A DNA stretch of 6,571 nt from an uncultured Intestinimonas sp. (lineage in GTDB: Bacteria; Bacillota_A; Clostridia; Oscillospirales; Oscillospiraceae): positions 1 through 6,571 of the forward strand of contig CAUBHZ010000109.1 of assembly GCA_958435885.1 (NCBI GenBank), in the 5' to 3' direction. This document shows, piece by piece, positions 1 through 4,400 of the stretch. The stretch's first letter is position 1. Every line of letters begins with the position of its first letter. The position numbers were made by a program, and so were the translations under genes. Under the pieces are notes generated by a model that worked only from the letters and a program-made list of their open reading frames with translations, was not told the origin of the DNA and made no database searches.

Positions 1-498
1 AAGTGCACCGCCCAGCTCATGCGGGACTTCGGCTCCATCCCCTCCCCCCAGAACTGCTTCCTGCTGAACATCGGTCTGGAGACCCTTCCCCTGCGCATGG
101 CCAAGCACTGCGCCAACGCCCAGGCGGTGGCGGAGTACCTGGAGAAGCACCCCAAGGTGGCGTGGGTCAACTACGCCGGCCTGCCGGGCAACAAGTATTA
201 TGAGCGCGCCCGGAAGTACCTGCCCAACGGCAGCTGCGGCGTGGTCTCCTTCGGAGTCAAGGGAGGCCGGAGCGCAGCGGAGACCTTCATGGCCGGTCTG
301 AAGCTGGCCTCCATCGCCACTCACGTGGCCGATGCCAAGACCTGCGTCCTCCACCCCGCCTCCTCCACCCACCGCCAGATGAACGACGAGGAGCTGGCCG
401 CGGCTGGGGTAGCCCCCGACCTGGTTCGCTTCTCAGTGGGCATTGAGGATGTGAAGGACATCATCGCGGACCTGGAGCAGGCGCTGGCCGGGGTGTGA
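1..498 (+). CDS. metY: O-acetylhomoserine sulfhydrylase (aminocarboxypropyltransferase), C-terminal part
   Basis: This is the last 165 codons of a PLP-dependent Cys/Met-metabolism enzyme; the 5' end lies outside the window. The family makes homocysteine from O-acetylhomoserine and sulfide in the cytoplasm, as a step of methionine synthesis. The fragment runs open from base 1 to TGA at 496-498. It shows the family's C-terminal landmarks in order: an N-x-GLETLPLRM-x-KH segment, VNYAGLP, a VSFGVKGG strand, HVADAKT, HPASSTHRQM, and RFSVGIED close to the end. The Arg before SVGIE is the residue that binds substrate carboxylate in related enzymes. Full-length members have about 430 residues, so roughly 38% is present, and the PLP lysine lies upstream of the window. 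HPASSTHRQM and the short DIIADLEQAL tail fit the O-acetylhomoserine branch better than cystathionine synthase or lyase, but the branches cannot be fully told apart from this fragment. The ATG at 19 is internal. Confidence 0.86.
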   Translation, partial: KCTAQLMRDFGSIPSPQNCFLLNIGLETLPLRMAKHCANAQAVAEYLEKHPKVAWVNYAGLPGNKYYERARKYLPNGSCGVVSFGVKGGRSAAETFMAGLKLASIATHVADAKTCVLHPASSTHRQMNDEELAAAGVAPDLVRFSVGIEDVKDIIADLEQALAGV

Positions 499-542
499 CA
501 GGCGTCCCAGCTGGACCCTGCATGCGGAAGGATGGGAAAACT

Positions 543-569
543 GCCGGAGCCGGATCTTCCGGCTCCGGC
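543..569. other. Perfect 12-bp hairpin between metY and the DUF3783 gene
   Basis: The arm GCCGGAGCCGGA (543-554) pairs without mismatch with 558-569, leaving a 3-base loop. No T-run follows on the + strand (the next bases are CGGGACC), so it is not a standard intrinsic terminator in that direction. The four As just before it (537-540) would give a short T-run only on the - strand, where no gene ends. It may stabilise the metY mRNA 3' end, or partly terminate and limit transcription into the next gene; this is inference. Confidence 0.6.
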
Positions 570-577
570 GGGACCAG

Positions 578-585
578 AAGGAGGG
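578..585 (+). promoter_or_regulatory. Ribosome binding site of the DUF3783 gene
   Basis: AAGGAGGG is a near-perfect Shine-Dalgarno match with 6 bases before ATG at 592. It fixes the start there. The upstream in-frame ATG at 532 has no comparable site and would translate the hairpin at 543-569. Confidence 0.85.
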
Positions 586-591
586 ACTGTC

Positions 592-972
592 ATGGCAAAG
601 GAAACAGTTTTGCTATACAACTGCGGGGGCGATGAATTTAAGACGCTGCGGGCCCTGCTCATGATGCTCCGGGTCCGGGTCCGCATGGTGGAGCCTTCCC
701 GGTACCACCTGCCCCTGGAGCAGGTGGCCGCCGGAAAAGGCGAAGAGGACCCGAAACAGCAGGCGGATATCCCGGAAGCGATGATGGTCTTCTGTGACCT
801 GGGGCCCGGCAGGCTGGACCAGCTGCTGAACACCATGCGCAGGACGGAGTTTCCGCCTGTGCTCCTGAAGGCAGTGCTGACTCCCACCAACCGGACGTGG
901 GATTCCCGCCAGCTCTGGCAGGAGCTGCGCCGGGAGCACGAGGCGATGCGGGGCGGTCAGGAAACCCAGTAA
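592..972 (+). CDS. DUF3783 domain-containing protein (function unknown)
   Basis: A small cytoplasmic protein of 126 residues with no signal peptide or membrane segment. It opens with a hydrophobic beta strand (ETVLLYNC, residues 4-11), then a helix (FKTLRALLMMLRVRVRMV). A charged, probably loose stretch follows near residues 45-60. The C-terminal half has MMVFCDLGPGRLDQLL, then LKAVLTPTNRTW and a helix LWQELRREHEAM. The VLTPTN-x-xW and terminal EH-helix pattern is what I recognise as DUF3783, a family common in Clostridia with no assigned function. The start is set by the Shine-Dalgarno site at 578-585; stop TAA is at 970-972. It lies 93 bases after metY on the same strand, so co-transcription is possible but interrupted by a strong hairpin. 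Its stop sits only 7 bases before the -35 box of the tRNA promoter. The family call rests on memory of the motif; the biochemical role is unknown. Confidence 0.8.
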   Translation: MAKETVLLYNCGGDEFKTLRALLMMLRVRVRMVEPSRYHLPLEQVAAGKGEEDPKQQADIPEAMMVFCDLGPGRLDQLLNTMRRTEFPPVLLKAVLTPTNRTWDSRQLWQELRREHEAMRGGQETQ

Positions 973-979
973 AAATTCA

Positions 980-1008
980 TTGACAAACCCCTGTAAAAAT
1001 TGTATAAT
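980..1008 (+). promoter_or_regulatory. Consensus sigma-A promoter of tRNA-Leu
   Basis: A perfect -35 box TTGACA (980-985), a 17-base spacer and a perfect -10 box TATAAT (1003-1008), inside the most AT-rich stretch of the left half. Transcription would start near 1014-1016, giving a pre-tRNA leader of about 25 bases. A fully consensus promoter fits a heavily expressed stable RNA. Confidence 0.93.
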
Positions 1009-1013
1009 AATCA

Positions 1014-1034
1014 AGCGGTTCTGAAAGAGCCGCT
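1014..1034 (+). other. Short hairpin in the tRNA 5' leader
   Basis: Bases 1014-1021 pair with 1027-1034 (eight pairs including one G-U) around the 5-base loop TGAAA, just upstream of mature tRNA base 1 at 1040. The right arm contains AGCCGC (1028-1033), which is identical to the 3' acceptor strand of the tRNA and could otherwise pair with the 5' acceptor strand. The hairpin may be a processing feature for RNase P or may guard correct folding; both are inference. Confidence 0.5.
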
Positions 1035-1039
1035 GATTT

Positions 1040-1125
1040 GCGGCTGTGCTGGAATTGGTAGACTGGCAAGCTTGAGGTGCTTGTGTCCTATGGGCGTACG
1101 GGTTCGACTCCCGTCAGCCGCACCA
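1040..1125 (+). tRNA. tRNA-Leu (anticodon GAG)
   Basis: A class II tRNA decoding CUC and CUU. The acceptor stem 1040-1046 (GCGGCTG) pairs fully with 1115-1121, followed by discriminator A1122 and an encoded CCA (1123-1125). The D loop carries AATTGGTAGA. The anticodon stem CAAGC (1067-1071) pairs with GCTTG (1079-1083) around loop TTGAGGT, placing GAG at 1074-1076. The long variable arm forms a stem between GTCC (1085-1088) and GGGC (1092-1095). The T arm is ACGGG-TTCGACT-CCCGT (1098-1114). The long variable arm, A73 discriminator and GAG anticodon all agree on leucine. One oddity is that the D-stem pair 11-24 is T1050 opposite T1064, a mismatch where a Y-R pair is normal. It has its own promoter upstream and a terminator 5 bases downstream. 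Confidence 0.96.
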
Positions 1126-1130
1126 CCAGA

Positions 1131-1171
1131 AAACCCCGAAAGTCCTTTGAGTGCAAGACTTTCGGGGTTTT
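1131..1171 (+). terminator. Intrinsic terminator after tRNA-Leu
   Basis: A perfect 14-bp stem (1131-1144 with 1157-1170) of type AAACCCCGAAAGTC, a 12-base loop, then TTTTACTATTT. It begins 5 bases after the tRNA CCA and probably also ends read-through from the DUF3783 gene, since no terminator lies between them. The A/T-symmetric arms would let it act on the opposite strand as well. Confidence 0.92.
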
Positions 1172-1404
1172 ACTATTTCTGTAAAAGGCGTCTTAGGCAT
1201 GATTGCGCATCTTTCTTTTAGTCGTGAGATCAAGAAGTCCCCTACCGCCTGACTGGCCGCTGCCTTGGATAGGCATAGATATTTAGAGTGGTGGATACCT
1301 GAAAATGGCCTGAATTTGCAGCTGCGGTTTGCCCATCGGCACGGGAGTTTATCAGTAGAACTGCATTGAGATGGCAGAAAGCACGGACGACAAGAAAAAA
1401 GTAT
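1172..1404. other. Intergenic stretch with no recognisable gene
   Basis: About 230 bases between the tRNA terminator and the bidirectional terminator. I see no tRNA, no convincing promoter and no ORF with a ribosome binding site. A 104-codon minus-strand frame crosses it, but that frame starts inside one terminator and ends beside the other, so it is not credible as an intact gene. Composition is less GC-rich than the coding parts. It could be a remnant or a simple spacer behind a tRNA; nothing in it decides this. Confidence 0.6.
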
Positions 1405-1455
1405 AGAAAAACGAAGGCCCGTGAGCACGACTTGTCGTGCCCACGGGTCCTTTTT
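1405..1455. terminator. Bidirectional intrinsic terminator between convergent units
   Basis: The stem pairs 1416-1431 with 1434-1449 in outline: GGCCCGTG, an A-C mismatch, then GCACGA over a CTTG tetraloop. It has TTTTT right after it (1451-1455) and an A-run before it (1406-1411). On the - strand it reads hairpin, TTCG, TTTTTC, which suits termination of the surface-protein gene whose stop lies about 30 bases upstream of the hairpin. On the + strand it would catch read-through from the tRNA side. Confidence 0.88.
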
Positions 1456-1479
1456 CTATGGGACAGAGGGAAGCCGGGA

Positions 1480-4400
1480 TCAGTTGTTGATGCCGGTCCA
1501 CTGCTCGGAGCCGCCGGCCTTGATGTGGCCGTGGCTGTTTGAAGCCTCCATGATGGGGTAGAAGGCCCAATGGCTGCTGTTCAGGTCAGAGAAACTGACC
1601 AGCCGGTCCAGGCTGCGGTCCACGAAGCTCTGGTCCGGGGTCCGGCCCAGCATGTGGTTGACGATCACGGCCACCTCGGCCCGGGTGATGGAGCCGCTGG
1701 GGTGGAAGGTGCCGTCGGGGTAGCCGCCGATCCAGCCGTACTCTGCGGCGCTGGCCACATAGGGGTAGAACCAGTCCTGCGCGGACACATCGGGGAAGCT
1801 GCACCGGGCACTGGGAGCCATATCGGCGAAGGAGAGGGCCGCCGCCGCGAACTCAGCCCGGGTGATGGTGCTGTTGGGGTGGAAGGTGCCGTCAGGATAG
1901 CCGGTGAACATGCCCAGGGAGGCCAGCGTCTCCACTGCGTCAGCGTACCAGGCGCCGTCGGGTACATCGGAGAAGGAGACCGTGGCGGGCACATTCTGGT
2001 CATTCAGAAGGGCGTAGAACATCTGAGCCACCTCGGCCCGGGTCATGTTTCGGTCAGGGCCGAAGGTGCCGTCGGGATAGCCGCTGAGGTAGGCGATGTG
2101 GTCCCGGGTATTCAGCCAGCGGTCCACGCCGTTCAGCTTCTGGCTGGCGGTAAAGACAGCGGTGATGGTGTGGTTCTTATGCACCTTCTCGAAGGTGTAG
2201 CGGCCCACGGCTCCCACGCTCCTGCCGTCCACCAGCACGTCCGCCAGCTCATAGCCCTCGTCCGCCTGGATGATGAAGCTCTTGTTCCGGTCATAGGCCA
2301 CCTGCACCCGGCCGTCCGGGCTGATGGAGCCGCCCTCGCCGGCCGTGGCGGTGATGGTCAGATAGGTGATGCCGCCGTCGTCATCGTCGTCGTCATCATC
2401 GTCACCGCCCTCGTCGGTCTCCGTAAAGGTGACGCGGATGGTGTGGTTCTCCGTCACCTCCTCAAAGGTGTAGGAGCTGCGGACACGCTCACTGTCTCCG
2501 TCCACCCGGACACGGTCGATCTCATAGCCGCGGTCGGGGTCAAAGTCAAAGCGCTGGTCCCCGCCGTCCGGGACGAACACATCCCCCTCCGGGTCGATGC
2601 CGCCGCCGCTTCCGGCGGAGGCTTCGATGGTCCAGTAGGAGGGCTCGTCGGGCACGCCGTCTTCGTCCTCATCTGCACCGAAATAGGCCACCACTTCGCT
2701 GTCCTCCCGGATATCCTCCAGGGTCCAGCTGCCGGTAAAGGCGTTCTCCGGGTCGTTGTTGGAGTAGACCACATCGCCGTTGACGGTGATGTAGTCCAGG
2801 GCACAGCCGTCCTCGGCGTGGATGGTGAAGGGCAGATCATCTCCGGCGTCTACGGTCGCCTCGGTGGGATCGATGGAGCCCTGCTCCTCGCTGTCCGAGG
2901 AGGCGGTGACGGTGTACTGCTCCTCCTCCGGCTCCTCCTTGTCGTCGGGCACGCCGTTGCCATACTCGTCCTCGCCGAAGGTGACCACAACTTCGGCCGC
3001 TTCCTGAACATTTTCCAGCGTCCAGGTGCCCTCAAAAGGAGCGGTTATATCGTCGTTGGTGTACTCAGTTTTACTGTTCACCTGGATGGTGTCCAGGGCA
3101 TAGCCGTCCTTGGCGTCGATGGTGAACTCCACGTCCTCTCCGGCGTTTACGGTCTTGCTGGTCGGATCAATGGAGCCGCCCTCGCCCTCCACGCGGGCGG
3201 TGACGGTGTACTGGGTCTCAGTGACATCGGGCTCGCCGTTGCCGTCCTCGTCATAGCCCCAGGCGGCCCAGACCGCCTTGTCCTCATCCATAGAGACAGA
3301 GGTCACGGTGTCGGGGGCGGTGTCGTTGCCGCTGTAAATGGTTTCGTGGTCGTCCTCAGTCATCCAGCCGATGAAGAGGACGGGGACATCCTGCTGTCCG
3401 TTGTACTCCACAGCATCGTGGGTGGGAGCAGCGATGTCGTTCAGAGTATGCGGGCCTGCCGCCACATCGTTTACCACATATGGATCAGTTTGACCGTCGA
3501 ACGCGCCGCCGTTGGCGTGGTAGGTCAGGGTATAGGCGTCTTCCGGCTCGTTGGCGTCAGGCACACCGTTGTCGTCCTCGTCCAGACCGAAGGTGACAGA
3601 AATCGTGTGATCCTCCGTCACATCCTTAAAGGTGTAGGAAGTCCAGCTGGTGCCGGGGGCGGGAGCCGTTCCGTCATTTTTATGCGCTGTGCTGTCAATG
3701 GTGATGGTGTCCACGGCGTAGCCGCTGGCGGGGGCGATGGTGAAGGTGGCGTTTCCTCCATCGGACACATAGGCTTCTTCGGGGCTGATGGAGCCGTTGT
3801 CCCCGGCGGTGGCGGTGATGTGGTGGTCATCTTCGGTGACATCCGGTTTGCCGTCGTCGTCCCCGTCCAGGCCCCACACCGCGTAGACCACCATATCGCC
3901 GCTGATGGTCACGGTGCGTCCACAGAGGGTGGGCAGAGAATCGCCATCGCCGCGCTCATAGACAGCTTCGCTGTTGTCTGTGGCGGTCCAGCCGATGAAC
4001 AGCACCTTATGGCCGTCCTGGTCGGCGTGGGAGGGATGATACTCGTCTGTGGATTTCAGAGTGTGTCTGTCCCCGTCGTTCAGGCCGGTCTCCGTCTTTT
4101 CGGTCGTGCCCTCACTGCCGAAATATCCGCCGTTGGCGTCATAGGTCAGGGTGCGGTCGTACTTGTCCGGAGTGCCGTCTTTGTCCGTATCCACCGCAAA
4201 GGTGACGGTGATGGCGTAGTTGGACCGGACATCACTCAAGGTGAGGGTTCCGCTGGCATACCCGGGGATGTTGTGCTCCCCGTCGTTGGGGTAGGTTTCA
4301 GTTTTTGTCGTGTGATCAAGAATATCCCGCGTCTCAATTTTGACGGTGTCCAGGGCGTAGTTTGTATCGGGAGTGATGGTAAATTCGGCATCCGTCCCGG

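Noticed and set aside
543..569. Intrinsic terminator of metY
   Set aside because: The stem is strong but no T-run follows on the + strand, so I list it only as a hairpin.
532..591. Upstream ATG at 532 as start of the DUF3783 gene
   Set aside because: No ribosome binding site, and the extra residues would be the translated hairpin; ATG 592 has an ideal site 6 bases upstream.
321..890. Minus-strand 189-codon ORF
   Set aside because: It overlaps metY and DUF3783 antisense, and its product is Ser/Arg/Pro-rich shadow sequence without a known motif.
1000..1221. + strand 73-codon ORF over the tRNA
   Set aside because: It begins in the -10 box and reads through the tRNA and its terminator.
1114..1428. 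Minus-strand 104-codon ORF in the intergenic gap
   Set aside because: It starts inside one terminator hairpin, runs through the other and into the tRNA 3' end, and has no recognisable domain.
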